64,000 nucleotides of DNA from Apus apus (GCF_020740795.1 NC_067282.1:145748858-145812857); one strand, 5' to 3'; shown: positions 13,967-28,100, numbered from the stretch's first letter. A program made the numbers and translations. The notes: generated by a model from the letters alone, not told the origin.

Positions 13967-14850
13967 AGAATCACAGAATCTTAGGGGTTGGAAGGGACCT
14001 CAAAAGACCATCTAGTCCAACCCCTCTGCCAGAGCAGGGTCACCTAGAGCACATCACACAGGAACTTGTCCAGGTGGGTTTTGAATGTCTCCAGAGAAGG
14101 AGACTCCACAGCCTCTCTGGGCAGCCTGTTCCAGTGCTCTGTCACTCACAGTAAAGAAGTTTTTTCTGATATTCACATGGAACCTCCTATGCTCCAGTTT
14201 GCACCCGTTGCCCTTTGTCCTATCACTGGACATAACTGAAAAACCCTGGCTCTATCCTCCTGACACTCGCCCTTAACATATTTGTAAACATTGATGAGGT
14301 CACCCCTCAGTCTCCTCTTCTCCAAGCTAAAGAGACCCAGCTCCCTCAGCCTTTCCTTATAAGGGAGATGTTCCACTCCCTTAGTCATCTTTGTGGCTCT
14401 GCACTGGACTCTTTCAAGCAGTTCCCTGTCCTTCTGGAACTGAGAGGCCCAGAACTAGACACCATATTCCAGATGCAGCCTCACCAGGGCAGAATAGAGG
14501 GGGAGGAGAACCTCCCTTGACCTACTCACCACACCCTTTCTAATACACCCCAGGATGCCATTGGCCTTCTTAGCCACAAGGGCACATTGCTGGCTCATGG
14601 TCATCCTCCTGTCCACCAGGACTCCCAGGTCCCTTTCTCCTACACTGCTCTCCAGCAGGTCAGCTCCCAACCTGTACTGGTACATGGGTTTGTTCCTCCC
14701 CAGATGCAAGACTCTACACTTGCCCTTGTTGAATTTCATCAAGTTTCTCCCTGCCCAACTCTCCAGCCTGTCCAGGTCTCGCTGAATGGCAGCACAGCCT
14801 TCTGGTGTGTCAGCCACTCCTCCCAGTTTAGCATCATCAGCTAATAATAA
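13967..14850 (-). mobile_element. CR1 LINE, 5'-truncated (CR1-J-like)
   Basis: The 3' end is at the left, with two copies of the ATTCTGTG-type tail (seen as CACAGAATCACAGAATC). Then comes the invariant CR1 stretch TTGGAAGGGACCT, and the reverse transcriptase C-terminus reads leftward from 14817. A 120-codon minus frame (14817-14455) shows [34 protein letters not shown] and [10 protein letters not shown]. It is cut by a TAG at 14457-14455, where the CR1 consensus has Gln (CAG), after which the reading resumes as FWASQF. The remaining C-terminal part with frameshifts is visible at 14388-14173. The element is truncated near 14850, lacks endonuclease and most of the RT, and is dead. Its relatively low divergence makes it one of the youngest repeats in the window. 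Confidence 0.93.
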
Positions 14851-17800
14851 TCATACAGTCCTGAGACCACTGTGGAGCAGCATCCATTGCTATATACAAC
14901 CTGTATAGCCTTGGATATAGCTGCATCCCCAAAATGAAGGAAGCTGCTGAGCCTCCAATCACAGGACCACCAGGAGACTTGTGGTTCAAGGTCTTACTGA
15001 TGGAATGGACAGGAGATTCATAAGACAGTGAGGAAACAATACTGCAGTGGAGAACTCAAAACACCTGACTCACCCACAGGACAAATCAGAGTACACAGAG
15101 GAGGATCCCCCCAGCCCTCTTTAAAAGCCTCCCAGTCTTGCCTTGTTATAAGGTGTAAGTCTCCTCTCTCACCCTGAGCTGACTGCTGCTCACCAACCAC
15201 CCTGAGGCTCACTGAGAAACCAGTTACCTGTGTGTTCCTGCTGTGGGAGGCCAGGACTGCCATGTGCTGGCCACCTCCAGCTTGTCAAAGGTCAGGAACC
15301 TTATGAGTTACACTGAACAATTTGCATGGGGAGGCACATGGTCAGTGCAAAATGGGCAGGGGATGGAAGCTGGGTTAAATAACTGGCTAACTTAAAAGGA
15401 CGATTGTAATAAAAACAAAATAGGTCTAGGGAAAAGGACAGAAAGGAAGGGAGTGGAGCAGAGCTGGATCAAAGGAGCAGGAAGAATAGCAGTATGGAGG
15501 CAGAGAAGAATGGCTGCTGTCTTCCAGATTGTCACACCACAGGGTGTCAGACTGCATCAGGCCATTAGGAGCACTATTTTGTGTCACTCCTGAATGTGAT
15601 CCAAAGCAAGCCCTGGCAGCTTCCAAAGGGACATCCTCTGCATTTCAAACACTATTGATGCAACACGGAGGATCCCCAGATTAGCCACTGGTAGGTGAGT
15701 AGCTGTTTGAAGGCAATAGCCAGCAGCCAGTTCTGCTGAGATAAAACCCAGCTACACCTGTTAGAGAAGCTGACAAAATCTCATCTTTCTCCAGACAGAA
15801 ACTGAGTAACTCTAGTATCATTATGACAGTAATACTCCCTCTTTTAATACTGCAATTTTTACTAACATGTTTCAAAGCATCCTGCAAAGGAGATATCTCC
15901 ATCACCAATAACTTGTGAGTAGGCTGAGGCTTAGGGGGGTGAAGTTGCTTCTTAAGCCAGTCTATCAGCAGATCAGGGAATAGAGACTGGTGACCACTCT
16001 TCTACTCCAGTGCACTAGTTGCATAGTAATGCTTCCTATAAGCATCATCGGGTCCTTTCTCTTCTTACAGAGATCACTTCTTCAAACCAAAGAATAAATT
16101 TCCTTCAGTTTCTTAATGTCATCCTGGCGACAGGATAAAAACCAAGTGACATCCATTCTTCCCTTTAACATTGATCGCTAGATGTGAGGAAGGTAAGTGT
16201 GTTTAAGTGGGAGGACCAGAGCCATCCCAGGCAGAAAGATAACCTGCTAACCTGCTCACCCTGCATCAGCCTGGCTCCCTTCTCCTTGCCTGACTGCTCA
16301 GCATACTAAGTACTTGACAAGTGGATTAAAATACCATTTAAGACAAGACTTAACACTCATTAAAAAAAGGTGAGATCTCAAATCAAGCTCAGGCTGCGTC
16401 CTTACCTCACCCTCAAAGCAATGGCAGGTGGTGGCTTGCCACACAGATGGCTGGCGATTTCTGTCACAGCCTATGTCAGGCTGCCACACACATACAATAC
16501 ACAAATGCACATGCCAAGGAGCTCGGGAGGGTGTTCAGTGTCATGTGCTGAACTCCATGCAGTGCTTGTGCTCAACAAGGGTAGATCTGAGGCTGGGAAC
16601 CCAAAAATCTGACTGCATCTTCCATTGGCCAGCTGATCACTTTGCAAAGCAGAGTCCCACATATTCCTTTCTTGCCTTCCCACCTTTGATCCCACAAACC
16701 CATTTTGCTTTGGAAGCTAGTGGATGGGCACAACGGCGGGGGAGAATAGGGCAAAAAGGATTTTTCTTAGGCGTAGTATCACAGGGGCCCAGCAGCAATT
16801 TTACCTGGGAAATATTTTGCTAAAATTAAATGCATTTGTGGTGGTGAAAAGCACTACATAAAACCAGCTCCAACTTAGGAGATCATCTCTTCAGATCATC
16901 CTGTTCTAGCTTGCCTTACTGATAGCACACATTTAACCAATTAACGATAAAGAGTCAACCTAGCTATGAATGGATGACTTGGATATCTTTTTTTGTCTTG
17001 CATATGATAAACTCCAACTTGTCAGCTAAATCCTGCCTTGTAGAAACTTTATTAAGGATGATTATGCATGAGTCAGAAAGGGCAGAGCTTGGCTTTCAGA
17101 TCCCAGTTCGAGCATAAGGACTGGCTGGTTAGAAACACCACTTTGAAAACCAAGTAAATTTGATCTGGGTGCCACAGAAGAGAATAAATACAGAGCTTGG
17201 TGATGTCACTTTTTCTTCAAAGTAATTTTTCTGTCTGCAGTAGGATTTTGAATTAATACTTCCCTTTTGACTTGCCTTGTCTTTGTGCTTTATGAACTAC
17301 GTAAAGAATAGAGAGAAAGCAAAAGGAAAAAAAAGGCAAAAATAATTGCCAGTTTTGTGCAATGACATTCTTAGCTGTGACACTACATATAGCTGCAGAG
17401 GACGTAAGCCAGTAGAAGATATTTACACGTTTTAAGTTGAGTAGCTAGAGGTCAAGATGTTTACCTGGCCCATTGCTACGGTGTATGGGCTGGAGGATGT
17501 TTCAGAGGAACCAAAGTAGGATGAAATATCTGCTGACCCGTAATAAAGTTACAAATTATGAAAATGTAAAGCATTTGATTTTCCGATTATTTTTACCTTT
17601 TTAGACATTCAAAAATATAAACTAGAAACTGTCAACAAAAAAGATCTTTGATGTCAAATTAAGTGTGCAAGATCACGATAGCAAAAGTAAAGATGCTGTT
17701 TTGGTAAAGAATGATCCATCAGATCCAGTTAGCTAAATGGAAAAACCAGGAAAAATTAAATTTGAATCAAACCAAAGAAAATGTTTAAAGTTTTTCAGTG

Positions 17801-18494
17801 TTGAGACAAAAATTTCATTTTAGGTCAACTCAGAATGTTTTGGTCAAACCATAATTAAATGCTCTGACTTGCAATATTTTTAACTGGATCAATGTTTCCT
17901 TGAGAAATAGTCCCTAAAATATGAAAGTCTATTTTAAGAATGCTAAAAATTGTCATCATTTCCAAAATTATATTTTTTGTGCTGAAAAAAAATTTTCATC
18001 CCTTTGTTTCCCTCAACTCCTCCTTTTAACACTACAGTGACTATTTTGTCACTATACTTGACAAAAAAGCCCAAGACCCTTTGACTCTCCCCCAAAATTA
18101 TAAGATTACTTCTAATGAAAAAATATTTCCCCAGCTCTGCAATGCCAATAATTCAACCATGTCATAGAGACGTCATCCTTATTTTTCCCACATCTGATTA
18201 CATCGACCCGAGGCTTTATTCAGATTTATAAGAGACAAGAGTCTACATTTCTCTTCATTCCCTGTGTAGATCACTACTTGAGCTATTTAGGAAGGAAAGA
18301 TGCTTTTATAGGTAAAGCATAGGACTAGGAGTCAAGATATTTGGACACTTTTCTAGCTCAGATTTTTGTGCAATTGCGGTCAGGCATCCTGAGTACCTTG
18401 GCAAAAATAAGAGAAACAGAGTATCTCAGCAGTTCTTTCACTGTTTAGATGTTATGCTTTGAGGCAGTCTTTTTCTTTACTACATTCTTTAGTG
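14851..18494. other. intronic sequence without recognised elements
   Basis: No gene seen. The stretch 17,580-18,050 is very AT-rich, with several imperfect TTTTGGTC/GACAAAA-type inverted words that may be an old unidentified repeat. Chance ORFs only. Confidence 0.5.
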
Positions 18495-19020
18495 CATTTT
18501 CTGCCCTGGTGAGGCCACACCTTGAGTACTGTGTTCAGTTTTGGGCCCTTCACTACAAGAATGACATTGAAGTGGTGGTGCTAAAGAGCAACAAAGCTGG
18601 AGAAGCATCTAGAGCACAAGTCCTACAAGGAGCTGCTGAGGGAACTGGGGTTGTTCCATCTGGAGAAAAGGAGTTGGAGGGAAGACCTTATCACTCTCTA
18701 CAACTACCTAAAAGAAGGTTGTAGCAGGGTGAGTGTCAGTTTCTTCTTCCAAGAAACAAGCAATAGAACAAAAGGAAATGGCCTCAAGTTGTGCCAGGGA
18801 AGACTTAGATTGGATATTAGAAAAAAGTTCTTTACTGAAAGGGTTGTCAAGCACTGGAACAGGCTTCCTGGGGAAGTGGTGGAGTCACCATCTGTGGAGG
18901 TATTTAAAAGGTGGTAGATGTGGTGCTTAGGGACATGGTTTAGTGGTGACCTTGGCAGTGTGTTTATGGTTAGACTTGATCATCTTAAAAGCCTTTTCCA
19001 ACCAAAACAATTCTATGATT
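18495..19020 (+). mobile_element. CR1 LINE 3' fragment, sense orientation
   Basis: It begins with the CR1 RT C-terminal phrase [15 protein letters not shown] and runs through frameshifted remnants of [19 protein letters not shown] and [24 protein letters not shown]. It ends in the 3' UTR (GACTTGATCATCTTAAAAG) and the terminal CAATTCTATGATT. The coding remnants fall in three frames, so at least two indels have occurred. It is 5'-truncated and older than the copy at 13.97-14.85 kb. Confidence 0.92.
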
Positions 19021-22000
19021 AGTCAACTCAAAATCAGATATGCAGTCCTTGGCTGGGCAGTAGGCCTTTTGCTGAGTCCCTTGGTAGAAATCTAATGCTG
19101 AAGGTCAATTTGAATGCTTCTGAGATAGATAGTTTTTCTTTTTTATTCTGCTTTTTGGAAGGTGAAAGCTGCATACTTTTTCCTATCAACAGAGCTCACC
19201 ATAAGCTGCCAACACCATTCCCAGCAACCTGTACTCCTCCAGTTTGGTGGTGCCCTTCTTATTTATGGAAAGCACTGTTTGCTTCATCTTTTCCAAGCCC
19301 CAGCTGCATGGATGAACCACACCTCAAGGGTTCCCACCTAGTACCACATGCCAGCACTACATGGGCCATGTCCAGCATCAGCAGATGCTAATGGAGGGCT
19401 GCAGCTCCCGCAGGCTCCCACAGTGTATCTGTGTCATACTGCAGCTCCACTGATATCTGTCAAGATCCTCCTTCCCACATTTTCTGCTCCTTTTAGATAA
19501 CTCCTTTCAGTAAGCTTCATTGGCACTATACCACCACCTCCCTTACTGTGCAACCATGACACTGACGGTCCGGGGACACAAACATGTCAGGGCAACCCAT
19601 GTTTCACTACAACAAAGATGGCCTTGTTTTGAAAAAAACTGCTGGCAAGAGCAGCAGAGCCCCATTTGCCTCTGGTCGTGAGGAGCCACTTGAGGCATTT
19701 TTCTTCCCAGACCATGCCAATGAAGAGCATACAGCATGCTGGGCAGGAGCATTTCTACAGGGATGAGCAGACAGCAGGATCAGATTTATACCCACAACTG
19801 CAGGAGCACACACAGCTGCAAATGTAGCCAGAGTGCAGGCATGGCACAAAGCTTTACCCCACTGTAAGAAGAACTGTAAAGACATGGTTAAGCTATGTCA
19901 AAGGGTCAGTCTCCATGAAGGCACTTTCCACTGCTCATTTCCTATCGCTGTGCACAGAGATATTTCAAGCACGGTACAACTGTCACGGCTTGGGAAGAGA
20001 AGAGTGGTGGAAGAGGGGAGTCTCGAGGGATTTAGAAGCAGGCAGTAGACAACATGTACTTACCAAGATAAATGAATAAATAAACCAAAATCAAAATGAA
20101 GTATCTCAGTTAATAAAACAGGGGCTTTCAGCTGACTCAAACTAAAATGTCTACATTTAGAGGTTTTTTTTCTGAGAAAAGTGTGCTATTTTCACTTTCC
20201 AGATCAGTTCTTGCAAGCCTTCCCCTGCCTGGAAATCTACTGCCTGTAGCTTCAAGCAAAACGGCCCAGCTGCTTTCCCTCCTCCTGGGCCATGGCTCTG
20301 GCTCTGCATCTCACCCCATCTGTACCCCAACAAAGCCAAGTACCTCTGAGTAGTCATATCACGTCTGATGTTGTTCTATGGCTTGGAGAGACCTGGCAGA
20401 CAGTATCCCTATTTGTCCACAGTGTGATATCCTGCATAGACCAAGGCTGAGTATGTTGTTGCATTGGCACACTGGGTAAAAAATGATGTGTTGCACACAG
20501 CCTGGGCTGCCACTTTCTGCCCTGCCTCAGCAGAGACAGGGGCAAAGACTGCCAGGGAGGCTTTATGCCACCTTTGTATCTCCTGAAAACAGAAGCCGTT
20601 TGGGGAGCAGAACTATCCCATGTGTAAGTCAGAGCAGCCTCAGAGACTGCTCTAATTTATGCAGGCCTGAAATAGCTTTTATAGCTATTTTACAGCTTGT
20701 GTTATTTTCATTCTCTTGAAAGTGAATAAGCACAAAACTTAAAGCCTGTTCTCCTTGCGCTTTTCAGTCCATCCACACTGACCCTGGCTCTACTTAAGAC
20801 TTCCTAAAAAAGCACCATTTGTGATGGTGGTTTGGTAATGCAGACAACTGTCTGCTAAAAATTGACTGAGACCAATACATTTCACATAAGCCACTTATGG
20901 TAATAACTTTGGTCACTAGTGATGCAAGCAAGGTCAAATTAAAACCCATGGGTGAGAGACTGCATAGTCTGTTCTGAATCCCTTAGGACATCCATACTCC
21001 ATTGGTGATAACTGAAGGAGCAGGGTAGCTTGCCGAGAAAACTTAATTTGCAAGCAAGAAAATACCTTGGAGCTTGTGCAGGGCTGTCAACAATGTGACT
21101 GCTGGGATGAAAATATTCTGAGCAAATATGATAAGGTGAAACTGGCCAGCACCAAGGCCTCAGTGCCGTGTCACTCCCAGAGCTCTATTTTAAGATTTTA
21201 AGAGGCATTTAAGTGGTGGAGAAAAGTGAATTTCTCTCCAAAGACAGCAACTGCCTGTCCCAAAAGCAAAACAAACACCAAGTAATTTTAACTTCTTTTT
21301 TCCCTCTACCTGTCTCTCTTCCTTTTAACTGCTTACATACCTTGCTCACTATTCTGAAATGAAACAAAGTCTGAATCACGTGTCCCATAATGTCAATATA
21401 CTAAGAAAAAGAAACTGACCATCCATGACCTGAATTATAACTGAATTCCCCTCCCTCCAATAATAAAGCAAAGAGTTCAGCTCATCTGTGTTTTAAAATG
21501 AAGGGATTCTTCCCTCCCTTTCCTTTCTTGCAAAGTACAACCACAATGCTATCTTCTCCAGAAGCCACCAGCTCCTTCTGCAATAGCTCAGAACCTGCTT
21601 CTGTAAATGAGGCACAAAGGGCAGGAGATGTAAGAACTCAAGAACTAAATATGGAATCCAGAAGAGCTTGTTGTGAAAATGCAGTTATATAGGTTACTAG
21701 AGAGAGACTGGGCAGTGACCACTTCTGAAATTTTGGCTAGTAAGTACTGATTCCCTGAAAATTGTATCCTGTGAGTCTCTGCAGGCTAGGAAAAATGAAG
21801 TTCTTGCTTTTTAATTGAAATACAGCCTTGGTCTGTTTTTTTTTTTCAATAGTCTGCTATTCCACATAATATAACATCTATGTAGGAATTTTTAAGAGAC
21901 ATGATGCAACATGTCTGTTTTTAAAATAATAATAACAGTGTTATCTCAAGCCCACAGGATGCTGAGAGGTTCAGTGTTGGGTGAAATGTCACCCTTGCAG

Positions 22001-23129
22001 AGGATAGGCTGAGGAATTTTTGTGCAGTGGGAGCTTGTGATCTGAGCACAAGGGTTTAGAAGAGGGCTGCATTTCATGACCTACAAAAGAGAAAAAAAAA
22101 ATGAGATTTACATTCCAAATGTGCTGAGCATCCTTTTCCCTTTAGTTATTAGAGGCACTCGGCATATAATTCATAATCGCCTAATGGCAGGGTGCTGGGG
22201 GGAGGTGCACCACTGCCATTCAACATCAAAATCCCTCCAGAAACAGCAGTAACAGGGTTCTGTTCTTATTTATATCGTGACACTAAATGGCTGGCAGGAA
22301 GATACCAGCAAATATCAGAATAAATAATTCAATAAGTGTAACAGAAGGTCATGAAGACTAACAAACATGTTTCTGTTTCTTCTCCTTTTCTTTCTCCCCA
22401 CCATTTATTTACATGCTCTTTCTCTTCTAGTTTCCCCCTCCAGAATCTTCATTTTTTTGTGCAGAACTTCTCCCCTTTTTTTCTTATGTACACAAAAATA
22501 TGGCTTAAGATGCAGCTCCGTCATTTTTTCTGCTTTCTAGCCTCCATCATGCTCCTGATGGTTTTCCTCCATCTGTCCTTCCTCACTGTCTTTCCCATAT
22601 ATTCTTTCCCTCTTTCATTGCCTGCTGCTGCCATCAACCACCACATCCTCTCTTGTGGAACAACTGACAGTGCTGATTTGCCAGGGTAAACTCAGCTCTG
22701 AGTTACGCTGCAGTAAAATGCTGCTGAAGTTGATAAAATCCTCTCAGCTTGATCTCAAAGCAGCAGCAGAATATGGCCCTGTGTGAGGAGTGCTCCTAGG
22801 TTGTTGCATTGCCACACCAGCAGATCCAACCAGTTACCCAAAGCGTGACAGGGATGCGTGCTTGGAAATGGATGCATTTATGGCTTTGTGTACTTACACG
22901 CATAAAATACTCCAAGCTTTGATCTACATTCAGGAAAGACAGAAAACTCCTTGACTGACACATAAAATCTGGACTCTTGGTGTCAGGCACTCATTTTTCC
23001 AGTGCCACGACTTCTGTGTAGTACTAAATCACAAATTATGAGCTCAGAATGCAGCTCTGTGATTTATTCACTCAGATAGCCAGTAGAGGGAAGGCCACAG
23101 GACTGTCCTGAATTCATTTCTGTTTGGAA
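19021..23129. other. intronic sequence without recognised elements
   Basis: No gene or clear repeat. A pyrimidine-rich patch lies at 22,370-22,640. ORFs here have no family resemblance. Confidence 0.5.
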
Positions 23130-25130
23130 GATACAATCAAAGTTTTCAAAGTGTTTTCAACTGAGAATTTACCACCTCTGAGAGCAAGCTGTTCCCAGGG
23201 TTAATCCCCTTTAGAAAATGGTTGGCCTTATATCTTGTTTGAATTCGGCTGATTTAACCCCAGCCTTCCACTCGTCATTTACCCAGTATCCTCCTGCTAG
23301 ATAGAGTCTTCTTGGAGCAGGCTGCCTTTCCATATGCAGGTTTTATAGCCTACAATAAAGCCACCCCTCAGTCTTTGTTAAGCTTGGCTGCCTGAGCCTT
23401 GTGCTACAGAGCGTGCCCCCCTCAACAGCACCATCACTCCTGCCTGAAACCTCTCCGCTGCCTCAAGCCTTCCTGAGTGTCTGAGTGCCAAAAATGAAGT
23501 ACCACCAAGATTTACAACACTACAAAACAAATATTTATCAGCCTTATGAAGTCTTTGTAGCCCGGTGGAGTGCTGTGCAAAGATGATGTCTGGGCCAACT
23601 GTACCCCAAGACATGTTGCCTGAGGCACATCTGAGGTAGATAATTTGCTTCCAGTACAGACACTAGGATAGAGCAACTGTATGTATATGCCATCTCACTG
23701 TCCCAAACACAGTTTCAGAGCATTTCTACAGAGTTACCTGGTATTTCATTATTATTTATCACTTCTCAAATTATTATTTGTGTACTTAGTGGATCACTTT
23801 GTCATTATTTTTCCCTAGTTCTTTAATAAAAATGGTAACTAACCTAATGTAAAAAGATGTTACCTGTAGCAACCTGTGAAATCTGTCTGTTGTCTGTAGA
23901 AATTTTCATTTAAAACTCTATACTTTAGCCAGCTTTTTAATCCATTTACTGTGCATCATGTTGGTTTCTGTAGCTTATTAATCAAAATGTCATCTGATAC
24001 TGAGTCAAGTGCCTAGAAGAAAAGAAGGAATAGTCAATCAACACTAGTGCCTTTATCAACAAAAATTAGTTTAATGAGATCTGTTGTTATAAATCCATGT
24101 TGATTAGCAACAGTTAGTGTATCTGGTTTAAATCCTTTATTAATTTATTAATGTTCTGGTTTGGTTTGGTGATTTTTTTGGTAGTGAGGGAAGGGCTGCA
24201 GGAATGGCTCCTGTAAGAAGCTGAGAAGTACTTTTCCTAGTATATTTACTACTATATCCTAGTATGGCTATATTTACTACTATTTCCTAGTATGGCTATA
24301 GTTACATTTTTCAAGAGTTTGAATAATTCCAGCTTTCCCCTACATCTTTGATATTTCACCAGCACGCTGATAAATTTTGAAAATTGCCATTTTTGTGAAT
24401 TAAGTCTGGAAATTTCCTTAGCCAGCTCTTTTAAAATGCTTGGTATCAAATTATTCATATCTAGTAAGTTAAAATGACTGACTTCATTAACTGTGCTCTG
24501 CTAGTCTAAATCATTGGTAGAGAAAGTATTTTGCTGTCATTATCTGGCAAGAATAACTTATCTAGCTTTTTCCCAAAAGAAGAATAAAAATAATTATTAA
24601 ACATATCCTTGATTTCTACTTCTTTTTAATCATTTCCATATGGCAAACAAAGGAAAAACTATAATTAGCATTTCTATCATTAATATATTCTGCTATTACA
24701 GATTATATGGTAATAATTTACTTGAAGTGTGTATTTTTAATAGCTTTTGGAGCTTTGTTTCCTGTATCAGCTCAGCTACACATAGCTTTCCATTCTTGTA
24801 GTTCTTTTCCTATCTAGCTTTTACCATTCCTAGCTTTTAATTTCCAGAAACTTCAGCACGTTGCCCTTTCTCCTTCCGACATGAGATGAGAGAATGTGAA
24901 AACAGGCACATTCAAAATGTTTATTTCCTGCTCCTTTGACTTCCCCTCGTAGAGAAGTTATTGTAGTTCTTAACAATATGGTCTTCTTTCTCATGTATAG
25001 CACCATGGATTTTTGCAGACATAGCAAAATGTTGTCAAGAAGCTCTCAATTACCTTTTAAGATTGTTCAGATTTTATCTCCAAATTAATTTGGTCCTTCA
25101 TAATTTTTAGCTTTGTGAAATGTTACACAG
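23130..25130 (-). mobile_element. long ancient CR1-type LINE relic (about 2 kb, antisense)
   Basis: Read on the plus strand, the sequence follows the reverse complement of an amniote CR1 (turtle/crocodile-like) for its whole length. The order is: the 3' UTR/C-terminal part (CCACCTCTGAGAGCAAGCTG, GCTAGATAGAGTCTTCTTGG); the RT C-terminus (TAGCCAGCTTTTTAATCCAT, AATCAAAATGTCATCTGATA); the RT core (AAATCCATGTTGATTAGCA, AGCCAGCTCTTTTAAAATGC); and the endonuclease-RT linker (GACTTCCCCTCGTAGAGAAG, AGCTTTGTGAAATGTTAC). Divergence is high and no frame is open. A 28-bp internal duplication is at 24241-24296. The left part (23,240-23,720) is less certain than the middle. Confidence 0.75.
24241..24296. 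repeat. 28-bp tandem duplication inside the LINE relic
   Basis: Two units, 24241-24268 and 24269-24296, differ at one base (ACTATATCC versus ACTATTTCC). The near identity contrasts with the decay of the surrounding LINE, so the duplication is recent. Confidence 0.95.
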
Positions 25131-28100
25131 CTCTTTCTCCTTTTGCCTTCAACCTTCAGGGATTTATTTTCTTCAGCACACTTGCACAGCCCGGTGGGAC
25201 CCATTTTCCAATAGGCAAATATCTGAAACTATTTGACATTTGCCTGTCTCTGTATGTGTAGTTGTAGACCTGCAGGGCAGGGAGATGCTCATGTAGAAGG
25301 GTTAGGAACAGTCCAAATCTACTCTTCCAGTGCCAGACCAGCAAGAAAAAGCATCACAAGCCTGAACATGCCATCATGTCACCATAGGGTCTGACATCCC
25401 CCACCATGCACTGTGCTGACCCCAACAGTCAGCAGCCTGGCTTTAACTTAAATCCCCTGTACACAGCTACAGAATCATCAAAGTGTACTTAGAGCCATGA
25501 ATCTGTGCTGAAAGGAGCAATTTAAGTGAGTTAAGCAGAATTATTTAAGTCACCCCTAGTTATGCAGTGCTCTGCCACCCATGGGTAAAGCAAGGCAAAT
25601 CCTTTCCCAGCACACGGGCTTAGTCATCAGTGAAAGCTGCTGGCTCGCTCCCATCCCAACTGTGGTTCAGCTGCTGCTCAGAGGTCAGCTCTGCAGGCAC
25701 TTGATAAAGCTTCAATTAAGTGCTCTTCTTGCAGCACTCGCTGATTTACACATCTTCTGCCCGCATCGGCCATTTTGCTGAGCAACCTCGCCTAACGGGA
25801 AGGACCGCACACACACAAGTGTCCAACTTCCCCTGCCTGCAGCAGGAATTCAGCTCCTCGAGCCTGAGCATCACCAGGCAGCTTAAAATAAATAATAATA
25901 TTCAAATGAAGTGTTTAAGAGGATGGGGGGAATAGAGTTGCAGAGGGCATAATACAAATATTACTATAGATCCTTCAACTGGGTAATTAATAATACATGG
26001 TGTATCTACTCCAGACAATCTCTGAGCTCTGTTTCCTTGTGGAGGTGCGCACATCTGCATTTAGATGCCACTGTGATGAGGGTGATATAAAAATTTCAGT
26101 GCTTCTCCAGCCTGTGTAACAGCCTGGTGGATCAGCCCCCCAAAGAGACTACGATAGAAAGGCTCAACCTTAGCTGCTCATTAATGAGGTTTGCACTTAA
26201 CTGCAGTGAGCAGTTCTCATACCAAAGCCTTGCACTCATATTAGCTTAGGCTACAAGTCAAAATGGAAAGTGACGCTTAACAATTGCAAATCCCTCTGGG
26301 AAAAATGGAAAAGTAACAAGCATAAAACAGTGGAAATTATTTGGTTGACACAACGTGCATAGAGGAAGATCTTCATTATTTATTTGTGAGTGACACTGCT
26401 TTAAAAGGGAACGTTTACGTTTGCAGCTTTCAAAGAAGAAATTCATTCTGCAGAGATAGTGATGTTAGAGGCATATTGGACTATTCCAGGAGACACCCAA
26501 CATTTCCATTTCTAAAGGTTGTTGTATGAATTGATATAAAGTTCCAGAATATTTTTCCTTTGACTTTTTTGGGCAATGGTTCAGAATAACAACCTTTAAA
26601 AATTCACTTGAAAATTTATCAGCCTAGGCACAAAATCTTCTTCCTTGCCAGAAGTGTAGTAAAGAAACGAACATCATTTTACTCCCTCCTCAGGAAAAAA
26701 AACACATATCCCAGCCAAATAGGCAAGTGGAATTTGGCAAGACTGAATTGTTTACATGCTTTTATTATATCAACGAATAAGACAGTAACTGCAAGTGTTA
26801 CCTGGCAGTTGCCTTGTGGGTAAAATGCTGGGTAAAAATTGTGCACCACTGAAGTCAGAGACATGCTTGCTTCCAACTTCAGCAAGACTGACTTTGCTCC
26901 CCTGGACTTAAAAGCAGTTTTGCTTAAGCAAGAACAGAGTAAAAGCTATGTGTGATCTTCAGCACATTGCCCTGGGCTAACTCCAGGAAACATGATCCTC
27001 TCAAAGCCCAGCTGCAGACATGAGAGCTTATTTAAGACTACTTTAAAATGCAAATTAAATCGGCATGCTTATCATATGCCTATGGATCCACTAACATGGA
27101 AATCTCCACAGTCCAGAAATATCTGTGATCTGAGCTCACCAGAGCCAGGATGCTGGGCATTAAGAGTGAAAATCCCAGATGAGGGTCCATCCTGAACTTC
27201 TGCAATGAAGAAAAAGCTATCAGCATGGATTTACTCTGATTTTTCATGCTTTTTCTAGGTTTAAGTCAGAGCCCCTAACCCTTTTTTAAGACAGATTTTC
27301 TACAGACTCACCAACAGAACAACTGACAGGCATCTGTGAGTTGCAAGGATATAAATATGTCCAAGGGCTGTGGTGGCCAGAGCTGATACAGTAAGTGATT
27401 ACACTAACAGATTACGTTTCGGTGCTGCATTTTGTAGAAGCAATCTGATTGCTGATTATTCCAGGTAGGCAAGGGGAAAAAAAATGCATCATGATTACTC
27501 TCACTTAATGATTCTGGCAACCCGAGCTTGTCCTGTCGTGTTGGTGCCACCCACAGTGATAGACCCATGGTGACATCCCAGGACTTACACACAGGGCAGA
27601 GTTACACAGGTCCTATGAAAGCAGGCATCCGCAAAGCAGGAGCAGGTCTCCCAGGGGTAGCAAGAGGCTGCATTGCAGTGGGTCGCAGCCCACACAAGGA
27701 GAGGGTGTGCAGTCATTTCCCCTGGAAATGGAGCACAGAGCACGGAGCACAGAAGGCACCAGGCAGTGCAAAGGGGAGCTATCAAGCCAGTTTTTCTCTG
27801 GTAAGTTGTCCTACAGCAATGGCGGTAGAAAACCCACATTGCCAAATATGAGGCCTCCACGGATGAGGGTGGCAAGGTGACTGTGGCAGGTGTTGATGCT
27901 GCCTGGAGGCTATGACCTGTCTACACTGCTGAGAATGCAGGCAACCCTGGCCCTGCCTCCTCTCCCCCTTCCCTTGCCTCTTGGTGCAAGGCAGGGTCAT
28001 GGGGACTACAGTCTCCTGGAGGTCTTGCCCCCAGCCTAAGCTCATTTGAAGGGGTACAGTCCAACAGGCTGTTGCATCCTCTCACATGCTCCTCTGTACA

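Noticed and set aside
17580..18050. Unidentified repeat with TTTTGGTC/GACAAAA words
   Set aside because: AT-rich composition alone yields such words. No end structure or known family could be matched.
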